From Agromyces sp. Leaf222 (GTDB lineage Bacteria; Actinomycetota; Actinomycetes; Actinomycetales; Microbacteriaceae), in NCBI RefSeq assembly GCF_001421565.1, contig NZ_LMKQ01000001.1:3040935-3104934 (forward strand): a DNA stretch of 64,000 bases, read 5' to 3'. The number at the start of each line of letters is the position of its first letter. Positions within the stretch are counted from its first letter, which is position 1. Positions 48,378-57,127 of this stretch are shown here, piece after piece. The notes beneath the pieces were generated by a model. The model saw only the letters and a list, made by a program, of their open reading frames with translations, did not search any database and was not told where the DNA came from. The translations under genes and the position numbers were made by a program.

Positions 48378-49517
48378 ATGCAAGGCAACGTCCTGATCAC
48401 CGGCGGCGCCGGCTTCATCGGAAGCCGCCTCGCGCGCCGCTTCGTCGACGAGGGCTACCGGGTGACCGTGCTCGACAGCCTCATCCCGCAGGTGCACGGC
48501 GACGACCCCGACACCACCTCGCCGCTGCTCGCATCGATCCGCGACATCGCGACCGTGATCCGCGGCACCGTCACGAACGCCGACGACGTGGCGCGTGCCC
48601 TTGCCGACCAGGACATCGTCGTGCACCTCGCCGCCGAGACCGGCACCGGCCAGTCGATGTACGAGATCGACCGGTACGTCGAGGCGAACGTGGGCGGCAC
48701 CGCCAAGATCCTCGACGCGCTGGCCAACGGCGAGCACCACGTGCGCCGCATCGTCATCGCCTCGTCGCGGTCGATCTACGGCGAGGGCGCCTACCGCACC
48801 CCCTCCGGCGACCTCGTCTACCCGTCGCACCGCGACGACGCCGCGATGGCGGCCGGCGACTTCGACGTGCACCAGCCCGGCGTCGACGGCCCGCTCGAGC
48901 TCGTCGCGACGACCGAGTCCGCGACGATCCACCCATCGTCGGTGTACGGCATCACGAAGCACGTGCAGGAGTCGCTCATCATGACGGTCGCCCCGACGAT
49001 CGGCATCGAGCCGGTCGCGCTGCGCTACCAGAACGTGTACGGCCCAGGGCAGTCGCTGAAGAACCCGTACACGGGCATCCTCTCGATCTTCTCGACGCTG
49101 ATCCGCCAGGGCAAGCCGATCAACATCTTCGAAGACGGCGAAGAGAGCCGCGACTTCGTCTTCATCGACGACATCGTGAACGCGACCTACCTCGCCTCGA
49201 CGGTTCCGGATGCCGCGGCGCGCGTCATCAACGTCGGCAGCGGTGTCGCGACCACCGTGTCCGAGGTCGTCGCGGCGCTCTTCGCCGCGTTCGGCACCGA
49301 GGTCCCGACCACGATCTCGGGCAACTACCGCCTCGGGGACATCCGCCACAACTACGCCGACACGACCCTGCTCGCCGAGGTGCTCGGCATCGAGGCGACG
49401 GTCGACTTCCGCGAGGGCGTGCGCCGGTTCGTCGAGTGGGTGCTCACCGAGCCGGTCGAGGGCGACAACTACCAGCGTTCGCTCGACGAGATGGCCGCCA
49501 GGAACCTCCTGAAGTGA
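48378..49517 (+). CDS. NAD-dependent nucleotide-sugar epimerase/dehydratase (extended SDR)
   Basis: The 379-residue protein has the Rossmann motif VLITGGAGFIGSRLARRF at the N-terminus, DIVVHLAAETGTGQSM, IVIASSRSIYGEGAY (catalytic Ser region), VYGITKHVQE (YxxxK) and LRYQNVYGPGQSLKNPYTG. DFVFIDDIVNATYLA and the C-terminal VGSGVATTVSEVV follow. This is the full extended-SDR pattern of UDP-glucose 4-epimerase or related dehydratases. Which reaction it performs cannot be read from sequence. The stop overlaps the start of the acyltransferase gene (GTGA), so the two belong to one operon. Confidence 0.85.
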   Translation: MQGNVLITGGAGFIGSRLARRFVDEGYRVTVLDSLIPQVHGDDPDTTSPLLASIRDIATVIRGTVTNADDVARALADQDIVVHLAAETGTGQSMYEIDRYVEANVGGTAKILDALANGEHHVRRIVIASSRSIYGEGAYRTPSGDLVYPSHRDDAAMAAGDFDVHQPGVDGPLELVATTESATIHPSSVYGITKHVQESLIMTVAPTIGIEPVALRYQNVYGPGQSLKNPYTGILSIFSTLIRQGKPINIFEDGEESRDFVFIDDIVNATYLASTVPDAAARVINVGSGVATTVSEVVAALFAAFGTEVPTTISGNYRLGDIRHNYADTTLLAEVLGIEATVDFREGVRRFVEWVLTEPVEGDNYQRSLDEMAARNLLK

Positions 49518-50602
49518 GCGCTCCCCGTCTGCTCACCGGCAACCCGTTCCCGGCCAAGGCGAACAGCCTCAACCTGTTCCGCCTGGTGCTCGCCGCGCTC
49601 GTGCTGTTCGCGCACGCCTGGTACACGGCGGGCGAGGGCGGCGGTCCGAGCATCCAGGGCGAGAACCTGGGCGGGTGGGCGGTCGCCGGCTTCTTCGTGA
49701 TCAGCGGGTTCCTCATCACGACGAGCCGGTTCACCAACACGGCCGGCGACTTCCTGGTGCACCGCATCGCGCGCATCTTCCCGGCGTTCATCGTCTGCCT
49801 GATCGTGATGGCGCTCGTGTTCGCGCCGATCGCGGCGCTCGTCGAACGAGGATCCCTCGCCGGCTTCTTCAGCACGCCGACGACCCCGCTGAACTTCATC
49901 TGGGCGAACTCGGGGCTGAAGATGGTGCACTACGACATCGCCGGCACCCTGTCGACGGTGCCGTACCCGGGCGCCTGGAACGGCTCGCTCTGGACCCTCT
50001 ACTACGAGTTCCTCTGCTACCTGACGATCTGGCTGCTCGGCTCGCTCGCCGTCGTGCGGCGCTCCCCCGTCATCGTGACGGTCGTCTTCGCGCTCAGCGT
50101 CATCGCCTACGCGAACATCGACCTGGCCCGGCGCCTCGGCCTCAACGAGGACTTCGCCCTGTTCATGCGCCTGCTCCCGTTCTTCATGGGCGGAGCGATC
50201 GTCTACTACGTGATCCGCCGCTTCGGCGTGAGCGCGACCGTCGGCATCGCGTCGCTCGTGATCATGGTCGTGCTGATCGCGCTCATTCCGCGCTGGGGCG
50301 GCCAGCTCTCGGCGCCGTTCATGGCCTACGGCCTGCTCTACCTCTCGACGGTGATCCCGCAGCCGCGGTTCATCGCGAAGAACGACGTGTCGTACGGCTT
50401 CTACATCTACGCGTGGCCGATGCAGCAGCTGCTCATGCTGCCGGCGCTGGCCGAGTACGGCATGGCGGTCTACATCGGCGCGACGGTCGTGCTCACCGCG
50501 ATCTTCGCGGCGGCGAGCTGGTTCCTCGTCGAACGGCCGGTGATGCGCATCGCGCGCGGCCGTCGACCGACGAAGCCCGCCGCGGTCGGCGTCGCGGCCT
50601 GA
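49514..50602 (+). CDS. Acyltransferase-3 family membrane protein
   Basis: The 362-residue protein has about ten membrane segments. Near the N-terminus are NLFRLVLAALVLFAHAWY (acyltransferase-3 histidine) and GWAVAGFFVISGFLITTSRF. WNGSLWTLYYEFLCYL corresponds to the SLWSLxxExxxY motif, and the C-terminal LVERPVMRI is the usual end. It has no SGNH domain. GTG 49514 overlaps the upstream stop. It probably O-acylates a sugar of the exported polymer, perhaps one made by the upstream epimerase. That link is contextual. Confidence 0.85.
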   Translation: MSAPRLLTGNPFPAKANSLNLFRLVLAALVLFAHAWYTAGEGGGPSIQGENLGGWAVAGFFVISGFLITTSRFTNTAGDFLVHRIARIFPAFIVCLIVMALVFAPIAALVERGSLAGFFSTPTTPLNFIWANSGLKMVHYDIAGTLSTVPYPGAWNGSLWTLYYEFLCYLTIWLLGSLAVVRRSPVIVTVVFALSVIAYANIDLARRLGLNEDFALFMRLLPFFMGGAIVYYVIRRFGVSATVGIASLVIMVVLIALIPRWGGQLSAPFMAYGLLYLSTVIPQPRFIAKNDVSYGFYIYAWPMQQLLMLPALAEYGMAVYIGATVVLTAIFAAASWFLVERPVMRIARGRRPTKPAAVGVAA

Positions 50603-50651
50603 GCCTGCGCCTCACTGAGCCGAAGACGGACGCGCTGGCGTCTCGCGCCCG

Positions 50652-51410
50652 TCAGGCGCGGCGCAGCCTCCGTCGCGCCTCGGCGCGCAGGCGCACGAGC
50701 AGCCACCGCGAGCCGAGGGCGGCACGGATGCCACGGGGCCGCGGCGTCGACGCGTTCGACTCGTGCACCCGCCGCAGCAGGGTCGGTGCCTCGAGGTGCA
50801 CGATCGACCGGGCCTCGTTGGCCGCCAGCGCGATCCAGAGGTCGTGCGACTCGGTGAGGATCTCGGGGAACGGCGTGACGAGCGCGAGCGCCTCACGGCG
50901 AAGGCCCATCGTGCAGCCGAAGTAGGGCGCGTCGCCGATCATGATGCGCAGCACGTTGCGGCGGTGCTCCCCCGACTGCTCGGCCGTGAGCCGCCACGGA
51001 CGGCCCGTGAGCGGCGACGGCAACGGTTCGTCGGTGCCGAGCACCACGAGGTTGGAGGCCACGACGAGCGCGCCTGAGCGGTCGAGGGCGTCGAGCATCG
51101 CGTCGAGCCGTCCGGGGGTCCAGAGGTCGTCCTGGTCGGCCAGCAGGAGCACGTCGCCGGCGGCCGCGCCGAGTGCGGCCTCGAAGGTGCGCACGTATCC
51201 TCGGTTCGCCGCCGCGCGGATGAGGCGGATGCGCGGGTCGCCGATCGCCTCGACGAGGTCGGCCGTGTCGTCGGTGCTCGCGTCGTCGACGACCACCACC
51301 TCGTCGTCGGGCGCCAGCTGCACGAGGATCGAGTCGAGCTGTTCGCGCACGTAGGCGGCACCGTTGTAGGTCGCCATGCACACGCTCGCACGTGGTCTCG
51401 GATGCTCCAC
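50652..51410 (-). CDS. GT2 family glycosyltransferase (rhamnosyl/galactosyl-type)
   Basis: The protein has about 252 residues. Motifs are ASVCMATYNGAAYVREQLDSIL, in parts ASVCMATYNGAAY and VREQLDSIL, DEVVVVDDASTDDT, LLLADQDDLWTPGRL (DQDD metal site) and GCTMGLRREAL with ESHDLWIALAA, as in WcaA/rhamnosyltransferase-like enzymes that recognise DxDD. GTG 51410 is preferred: AGG lies 6 nt before it (GGGAGCAGG) and it starts ten residues before the core, as is usual. ATG 51452 in the same frame would overlap the -10 box of the divergent flippase gene. The donor is unknown. Confidence 0.8.
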   Translation of the reverse strand: MEHPRPRASVCMATYNGAAYVREQLDSILVQLAPDDEVVVVDDASTDDTADLVEAIGDPRIRLIRAAANRGYVRTFEAALGAAAGDVLLLADQDDLWTPGRLDAMLDALDRSGALVVASNLVVLGTDEPLPSPLTGRPWRLTAEQSGEHRRNVLRIMIGDAPYFGCTMGLRREALALVTPFPEILTESHDLWIALAANEARSIVHLEAPTLLRRVHESNASTPRPRGIRAALGSRWLLVRLRAEARRRLRRA

Positions 51411-51451
51411 GTCGAACCTGCTCCCGGTGAATCGTGTCGGATCGCGCGACA

Positions 51452-51457
51452 TAGACT
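51452..51457 (+). promoter_or_regulatory. -10 element directly before leaderless ATG 51466
   Basis: TAGACT is followed by 8 nt and ATG 51466, with no Shine-Dalgarno sequence between them. The hexamer touches the longer possible start (ATG 51452) of the divergent GT2 gene. Confidence 0.5.
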
Positions 51458-51465
51458 GTCGGTCG

Positions 51466-52734
51466 ATGAGATCTGTCCTCTTGAGGTTAGCCGGATTCAC
51501 GGGAGCGCCGATCCTGTCGGCGCTCGCCCCGTTCCTGCTCCTGCCGATCATCTCCCGCGTCACCGGCCCCGGCGGTTGGGCCGACTTCTCGGCCGGGCAG
51601 TCCATCGGCATCCTCGGCATGGTCGTCGTCTTCTTCGGCTGGGGCGTCGTGGGGCCGGTCCGCATCGCACGCACGACGGATGCCGCGGGGCGCGCGCAGA
51701 TCCTCCGCGAGAGCCTCGTGTCGCGGGCCATCACGACCGTCGTCGCGATCCCGCTCGTCATCGTCGCGACCGCCCTCGTCACCGGCGGCGAGTTCAAGGT
51801 GGAGTCGATCGCGATGGCCGTCGCGATGACGCTCGCCGGGCTCTCCCCGTCGTGGTTCTGCATCGGGGCCGCCCGCCCGATCGACCTCATGCTCTACGAC
51901 GCCGGCCCGAAGCTCCTGGCCGCCCTCGCCGCCATGCCGGTGCTGCTCCTCGGCGGCCCGGTGCTCTTCTACCCGATCATGCTGGCGGTGGTCACCGTCG
52001 CCGCTGCGGCCGCGCACGCCGTCCGCAACCTCCGGGGGGCGTCTGGGCCGCGTGTCGGCCTCGGCCGCGGATTCCGCGTGCTCCGCGAGCTCCTGCCGAC
52101 TGCGGCGATCGACGCCGCGGGCAACGCCTACGGCACGACGCCGGTGCCGATCGCGACGGCGGGCCTCCCGCCGGCGCAGGCGAGCTCGTTCGCGTCGGCC
52201 GACCGGCTCTACCGCGTCGGCGTGCTGGCCGTCATCGCGCTCGGCAACGCGTTCCAGGCGTGGGTGCTCGAACCCGACGCGACGAGCCCGGTGCGACGCC
52301 ACCGCGCCGCGATCCTCGCCCACCTCGGGCTCGGCGTGTTCGGCGCGGTCGGCCTCGCCGTGCTCGGCCCGTGGGCCTCTGGCTTCATCTTCGGCGCCGA
52401 CGTGGCCGCCGACCCCCTCACCTGCGTGCTGTTCGGCGTGGCGTTCTTCGCCATCTCGAGCGCGACCCCGTTCATCCGCAACATCCTGATCCCGCATGGC
52501 CGGTACCGGTTCGTGCTCGCCACGACGCTCACCGCATCGGTCGTCGGCGTGACGATCATGACGATCGGCTCGATCAACGGTCATGAGGCCGTCGTCGCCG
52601 CGGGTGTGGCCGCTGCCGAGCTGACGTCGCTGCTGATCCTCGTCGTCCCCGGCCTTCGCCTCATGGGCACGCCGGCGCCGCATCCCGTGACCGTGCAGAC
52701 GGCCGAGGTCGAGGGGTCGCCCAGCAGCTGGTGA
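51466..52734 (+). CDS. Wzx-like polysaccharide flippase (MOP superfamily)
   Basis: This 422-residue protein has about twelve hydrophobic segments in the pattern of lipid-linked oligosaccharide flippases. The N-terminus LRLAGFTGAPILSALAPFLLLPIISRVTGPGGWADFSAGQS, in parts LRLAGFTGAPILSALAPF and LLPIISRVTGPGGWADFS, is typical of Wzx proteins. LAGLSPSWFCIGAARP and the mid-protein PIATAGLPPAQASSFASADRL also fit. It would move undecaprenyl-linked units to the outer face for polymerisation by the proteins at 33834-36568. ATG 51466 is probably leaderless. It ends convergently with the GT2 gene at 52773 across a hairpin. Confidence 0.82.
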   Translation: MRSVLLRLAGFTGAPILSALAPFLLLPIISRVTGPGGWADFSAGQSIGILGMVVVFFGWGVVGPVRIARTTDAAGRAQILRESLVSRAITTVVAIPLVIVATALVTGGEFKVESIAMAVAMTLAGLSPSWFCIGAARPIDLMLYDAGPKLLAALAAMPVLLLGGPVLFYPIMLAVVTVAAAAAHAVRNLRGASGPRVGLGRGFRVLRELLPTAAIDAAGNAYGTTPVPIATAGLPPAQASSFASADRLYRVGVLAVIALGNAFQAWVLEPDATSPVRRHRAAILAHLGLGVFGAVGLAVLGPWASGFIFGADVAADPLTCVLFGVAFFAISSATPFIRNILIPHGRYRFVLATTLTASVVGVTIMTIGSINGHEAVVAAGVAAAELTSLLILVVPGLRLMGTPAPHPVTVQTAEVEGSPSSW

Positions 52735-52741
52735 CCCTGCC

Positions 52742-52774
52742 GACAGGCCGGGCGAGCCGCGTACGGCCCCTGTC
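52742..52774. terminator. Hairpin between the flippase and the convergent GT2 gene
   Basis: GACAGG (52742-52747) pairs with CCTGTC (52769-52774), with further CCG/CGG pairing inside after a bulge. It overlaps the minus-strand stop codon and could terminate both transcripts. Confidence 0.4.
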
Positions 52775-53756
52775 AGCCCTCGTCGACGGGCGCGTCGTCG
52801 AGTCGCCGCACTCGCGGCGTCGCCCACCTGATGTTCGAGGCGCCCTCGAGCACCGCGTCGGCGGCACGCCCCATGCGCTTGGCACGAGCATCGGCGACGG
52901 CCGCACGGTAGAGCCGCCACAGCGATCGTCTGGGGCGCGCCAGCGTCGCCGCGACGATGAAGTGCAGCACCTCCACGAGCGTGTCGCGCGCGATCCAGGC
53001 CCGTTGGGTGCGGCGGAACTCGCGGTTGACGACGATGCGGTTGCGCACACGGTAGTAGTACCGGAACGGCGTGCTGAGCGTCACGTCCTTCGGCCCGAGT
53101 CCGAAGGTGACGAGCCGCAGCCACGCGGGGCGCTCGTATGCGGCGCCGAGCGAGTGCGGCAGGCGCACGCCGGGAGCGGCGACGCCGACGAGCCCGGCCA
53201 CCGTGCAGCGCAGCTCGAACTCCGTGTCGACGAGGTCGATGAACAGGTCGGCGCGCAGGGTGCCGACCGTCTCGAACGTCGACATCGGCACGAGCATGCC
53301 CGACTGGATCGAGTGACGGGTGAACAGCGTGCCGTCATCGTGACGCGAGGCGACCTGGCTCACCGAGGCGAACATCTCGGGCACGGCGAAGGCCGGGGCG
53401 TGGCCGCGCGCGGTCGCCTGCTCGAGGGCCGCGAGCAGTTCGGCGACGGATGCCGCCGGCAGGCGGGAGTCCTGGTCGAGCGTCAGCACGTGGCCGGCGC
53501 CCTGCGAGCGGGCGTGCTCGATGCCGGCGTTCAGGGCCGCGCCGATGCCCGAGTTCTCCGACAGGCGCAGCACGGTCGCGCCGGCCGCCGCGATGGTGTC
53601 GAGCACGTCGTCGGCCGAGACACCGCTGCCGTCGTCGACGACGATCACCGACGCGACGTGGCCCTCGAGCTCGCGGATGCCCGCGAGCAGGTCTGGCTCG
53701 GGCCGGAACGCCGAGATCACCACGTGGATGCCGGCGCCGCTCGGCGAGCCGATCAC
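52773..53756 (-). CDS. GT2 family glycosyltransferase (rhamnosyltransferase-like)
   Basis: The protein has 327 residues. The core begins IHVVISAFRPEPDLLAGI and continues with VASVIVVDDGSGVSADD, LSENSGIGAALNAGIEHAR and VLTLDQDSRLPAASV. The DQDS variant of the metal motif is characteristic of RfbF/WbbL-like rhamnosyltransferases. LFIDLVDTEFELRC is the catalytic-base region, and YYYRVRNRIVVNREF a typical C-terminal amphipathic segment. GTG 53756 overlaps the stop of the DUF2304 gene (GTGA). With rmlA and rmlC nearby, dTDP-rhamnose is a likely donor, but this is inference. Confidence 0.83.
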   Translation of the reverse strand: MIGSPSGAGIHVVISAFRPEPDLLAGIRELEGHVASVIVVDDGSGVSADDVLDTIAAAGATVLRLSENSGIGAALNAGIEHARSQGAGHVLTLDQDSRLPAASVAELLAALEQATARGHAPAFAVPEMFASVSQVASRHDDGTLFTRHSIQSGMLVPMSTFETVGTLRADLFIDLVDTEFELRCTVAGLVGVAAPGVRLPHSLGAAYERPAWLRLVTFGLGPKDVTLSTPFRYYYRVRNRIVVNREFRRTQRAWIARDTLVEVLHFIVAATLARPRRSLWRLYRAAVADARAKRMGRAADAVLEGASNIRWATPRVRRLDDAPVDEG

Positions 53757-54187
53757 CGGGATCGGTCCTCGTCACGCTCTCGCGAGCCGTCGGTCGCCTC
53801 GTCGGAGGACGGGCGTTCTGCGCGCTCGGCGCGCTCGAGCAGGTCGAGACGCGCCGAGAGGCGCTCGACCTCGGTGTTCAGCAGGGCCGTCTCCTCGGCG
53901 ACGCGCCGGATCTCGTCTTCGGCCTGCGAGATCTCCCACGACAGGTGCAGGCTCACGCCGAGCAGCAGCACGATGGCCAGCGAGAAGAGCAGGTTCGAGG
54001 GCACCTGCACGCCGAGCGCGAGCGTGAGGCCCTCGAGCAGTTGCGGGAAGATGCCGAGCACGAGCACGACGAGGCCGATCACGATCCAGAAGAACGCGTA
54101 CTTCTCGCGGAGCTTGCGGGTGAGCAGCATGTACACGACGATGCTGACGAGGACGAGCGCGAGGGCGATGCCCAAGAAGACGATCAC
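53753..54187 (-). CDS. DUF2304-family small membrane protein
   Basis: The 144-residue protein has three membrane helices (about 2-22, 33-50, 68-88). TRKLREKYAFFWIVIGLVVL, in parts RKLREKYAFFWIVIG, is the DUF2304 hallmark. It ends in a coiled, acidic cytoplasmic tail (EISQAEDEIRRVAEETALLNTEVERL, in parts EDEIRRVAEETALL). DUF2304 proteins are regularly encoded next to DPM1-like GT2 enzymes, as here, and may anchor or assist them; their exact role is not known. GTG 54187 and its stop both overlap neighbours, so it sits in the middle of a coupled operon. Confidence 0.85.
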   Translation of the reverse strand: MIVFLGIALALVLVSIVVYMLLTRKLREKYAFFWIVIGLVVLVLGIFPQLLEGLTLALGVQVPSNLLFSLAIVLLLGVSLHLSWEISQAEDEIRRVAEETALLNTEVERLSARLDLLERAERAERPSSDEATDGSRERDEDRSR

Positions 54188-54969
54188 GCGGTCTGACCTC
54201 CCGTGGTCTTGCCGGGTCGCATCAGGGCGAGGCCCAGCGCGAAGATCGACCGGAACAGGTAGATGCTCGCCCCGACGGGGTTCTGGCTCGGGTTGCCGTG
54301 CACGCGCTGGCGCATCGCGACGGGCACCTGGGTGACCGACAACCCGGAGTGCACCGCGGCGACGAGCGAGTCGAGCGTGTCGCCGAGGTACTCGGCCGGG
54401 TAGTAGCGCACGTACTGCGCGATGGCCCGTCGGTTGGCGGCGCGGAACCCCGAGGTGACGTCGGTCAGGCGGGTGCCGGCGACCTTCGACATCACGCCGG
54501 CGAGGAACAGCATCGCCCAGCGCCGCGGGCCCTTCACCGCGTAGTCGCCCTTGTCGGCGAATCGCGCGCCGATCGAGATGTCGGCAGTGTGCAGGCCCTC
54601 GAGCACGCGGCCGATCTCGGCCGGATCGTGCTGGCCGTCGGCATCGACCTGGATCGCCGCATCGTAGCCGCGACGCTGCGCGTACGTGAAGCCCGCGCGC
54701 ATGGCGCCGCCGACGCCGAGGTTGAAGGGCAGCGCGATGACGGTGGCGCCGGCCTCGCGTGCGACGCCGGCGGTGTCATCGGTCGACCCGTCGTCAACGA
54801 CCACGACGTCGAGGCCGGTCGTGCGCCCGAGGATCTCGCGCACGGTGTTGCCGACGTTGGCCTGCTCGTTCCATGCCGGGACGATGACCAGTACACGCCC
54901 GAGCGAGTCATTCATGATGGGGTCGAGCATACCAACGGCACCCGGCTCGTCTCGTTCATCGAGGCTCAT
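54184..54969 (-). CDS. DPM1-like GT2 glycosyltransferase (polyprenyl-phosphate sugar synthase type)
   Basis: The protein has 261 residues. It contains VLVIVPAWNEQANVGNTV, LDVVVVDDGSTDDTAGVA, LPFNLGVGGAMRAGF, YDAAIQVDADGQHDP (DAD metal motif) and LTDVTSGFRAANRRAI with YYPAEYLGDTLDSLVAA. This is the dolichyl-phosphate mannose synthase-like group that loads a sugar on polyprenyl phosphate. ATG 54969 overlaps the stop of the upstream membrane protein; later ATGs at 54930 and 54915 are alternatives. It probably makes the lipid-linked donor used by the GT-C-like protein encoded upstream. Confidence 0.87.
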   Translation of the reverse strand: MSLDERDEPGAVGMLDPIMNDSLGRVLVIVPAWNEQANVGNTVREILGRTTGLDVVVVDDGSTDDTAGVAREAGATVIALPFNLGVGGAMRAGFTYAQRRGYDAAIQVDADGQHDPAEIGRVLEGLHTADISIGARFADKGDYAVKGPRRWAMLFLAGVMSKVAGTRLTDVTSGFRAANRRAIAQYVRYYPAEYLGDTLDSLVAAVHSGLSVTQVPVAMRQRVHGNPSQNPVGASIYLFRSIFALGLALMRPGKTTGGQTA

Positions 54970-56960
54970 TCGAGGCCCCCGCACGCCGTGATCTCGTACA
55001 GCCGGGCGTCGCCGACCTCGCGCACGAGTCGCACCGAGTCGGAGCTCGCGAGGTCGTCGAATCCGGTGAAGACGTGCTTGCCGCCGTGCACCTCGCGCGC
55101 GCCGAAGTCGAGCACGAAGCCGACGTTCTCGGCCTCGAGCGCCGCGCAGAGGGCGGCATCGGCATCCGCCTCGTCGAGTTCGTCGTTGATGATCACGACG
55201 TCGTCGGAGATGTCCATCAGGGTGTGCGGCATGAGTACGCGCCGGTCGCTGATGGCGTACGCGAGCCCGGTGCCCGTCCACGGGCTGCCGGCGATCGCGA
55301 CATCCGCAGGCACGAGGTCGGGCAGTTCTTCGAGCAGCTGCAGCTCGTCGGAGCTGATCAGTGCCGACTTCGGGCTGATGCGGTACGACTGGCCCGCACC
55401 GTCGACCGCGCCGGCGATGCTCCGGCCCTGCATCGACAGCCCGAGCAGCACGACGGCGAGCACGGCGACGACGATGCGCAGACCGCGCCCGCGACTGCCG
55501 ACGACGCGTCCGTACACGCGGGTCTCGGTGAGCTTCTGCCAGAGTCTCCCGACGCCGATCGCCGCGAGCGGCACGACCGCGATCACGACGAGGGCGGCGA
55601 GGCGGGGCGTGTTGTTGTACCAGGAGGCCGTGATGAGGTTGCGGATCGTGGCGCTCGAGACGCCCGCGACGATGATGTACAGCGAGCCGGCGACCACGAG
55701 CAGGGACATCGCGACCCAGTCGGCCGAGCGGCGACGGATCGCGGCGAACACGACGCCGGCGATCATCGCCACCGCAACGACCTCGGCGATCGGCGTGTGG
55801 TACATCGACACGGTGATGACCTCGCCGAGCGCCTGCCCGGCGAGTCCGATGGCGGGCCACAGGGTCGCCTCGAGCGGGGGCCGGAGCACGCGGATCGCGA
55901 CCAACCCGACCGCGAGGTACACCGCGAACCCGGCGATGGCCATGATCCTCGTGCGCGCCGCGGCGCCAGAGCGCAGCAGGCGGATCAGCGCGATCACCGC
56001 GATCGGCAGCGAGAACGCGAGCCAGGCCATGAAGGCGCCGGGGTGGGTGAGTGCGAGCGCGGGGAGCGCGCCGGCGAGCACGACGGCCGACCACACGGGG
56101 TCGAGCCCGGTCGACTCCCGTCCGAGCCGGAAGAGCGCGACCGTTGCGGCCACCGCGCCCGGCACCAGCGCGACGCCGGCGTGGTACGGGTAGAGCACGC
56201 CGTAGTCGACGAGCAAGTACGGGAAGGCCGGGATCGACGCGGCGGCGAGACCGGCGGCGATCGCGACGGCCGGCTTCGAACCGCCGAGCACCCGCGAGAG
56301 CAGCACGATGCCGAGCGGCCAGGCGACCGCGGAGAACACGATCCACGTGGTGTTCACGGCGACGGGGATCGTGACCCCGGTCAGCTGCACCACGAGCGTG
56401 GCGACGTCGTGCCATCCGACCGGGTAGAACCAGAGGTTGGCCGACGTCATCGCGCCGACATCGAGCGGCGAGCCGCTGCCGGTGTCGAGGATGAAGCGCA
56501 CCGCGTTCAGGTGGTAGATGTTGTCGAACGTCTGCGAGATGCCGCCGGGCTCGCCGATGATCTGCACCGAGCGCACGGCGATCACCGCTGCCGCGAGCAG
56601 CACGCCGACGCCGAAGGCCCACGCGCTCGCGTTGCGCACCTTCGACGGTCGCCCATCGGATGCCGCGACCGGGCCGGATTCGGCTCCGGCAGGCGCCAGG
56701 CGCGACACGGTCAGCCGTCGCGCGCCCCAGAGCACGGCGGCGAGCACCACCGTGAAGAGCACCGCGGGGATCCACGACCAGGTGAGCCCGATGAACGGGG
56801 CGACGAGCGCGGCCAGGGCGATGGCGGTCACCGAGAAGGGCGCGGAGAGGCCCCACATCCACACGCCGCGGAGCCCGACCACGCGGGCGAGGAGCAATCC
56901 GGGGAGCACCATGATCGCCGTAGCGACGGTCGACGCCCACGCAAGATCGAACCACGTCAT
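54966..56960 (-). CDS. Large multi-pass membrane protein, GT-C glycosyltransferase-like (probable DUF6541 group)
   Basis: The 664-residue protein has about twelve membrane helices and a C-terminal extracytoplasmic domain. In the first external loop TFDNIYHLNAVRFIL carries an Asp in the position where GT-C enzymes keep their catalytic acidic residue. NLWFYPVGWHDVATL and YGVLYPYHAGVALVPG follow. The C-terminus (about 490-664) is soluble and mixed alpha/beta. Family naming (DUF6541) is from memory and tentative. It would use a polyprenyl-phosphate sugar made by the DPM1-like enzyme to decorate an exported glycan or protein. ATG 56960 is preceded by AAGGG about 12 nt upstream; ATG 56972 is also in frame. 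Confidence 0.75.
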   Translation of the reverse strand: MTWFDLAWASTVATAIMVLPGLLLARVVGLRGVWMWGLSAPFSVTAIALAALVAPFIGLTWSWIPAVLFTVVLAAVLWGARRLTVSRLAPAGAESGPVAASDGRPSKVRNASAWAFGVGVLLAAAVIAVRSVQIIGEPGGISQTFDNIYHLNAVRFILDTGSGSPLDVGAMTSANLWFYPVGWHDVATLVVQLTGVTIPVAVNTTWIVFSAVAWPLGIVLLSRVLGGSKPAVAIAAGLAAASIPAFPYLLVDYGVLYPYHAGVALVPGAVAATVALFRLGRESTGLDPVWSAVVLAGALPALALTHPGAFMAWLAFSLPIAVIALIRLLRSGAAARTRIMAIAGFAVYLAVGLVAIRVLRPPLEATLWPAIGLAGQALGEVITVSMYHTPIAEVVAVAMIAGVVFAAIRRRSADWVAMSLLVVAGSLYIIVAGVSSATIRNLITASWYNNTPRLAALVVIAVVPLAAIGVGRLWQKLTETRVYGRVVGSRGRGLRIVVAVLAVVLLGLSMQGRSIAGAVDGAGQSYRISPKSALISSDELQLLEELPDLVPADVAIAGSPWTGTGLAYAISDRRVLMPHTLMDISDDVVIINDELDEADADAALCAALEAENVGFVLDFGAREVHGGKHVFTGFDDLASSDSVRLVREVGDARLYEITACGGLE

Positions 56961-57127
56961 CTCAGGTCGCATCCCTTCACACGCTTCCGGAGATCGGCGG
57001 CGTCGGTGTCCAAGGATACCGCCAGCCTCCCGGGCAGTACCGCCACGCCACCGCCCGCGTTCGGATGGCACCGCGCGCGCCGGGTCGCGCGGACCGGACG
57101 CCCGGGCGGGCATGGGACGATTGACGG

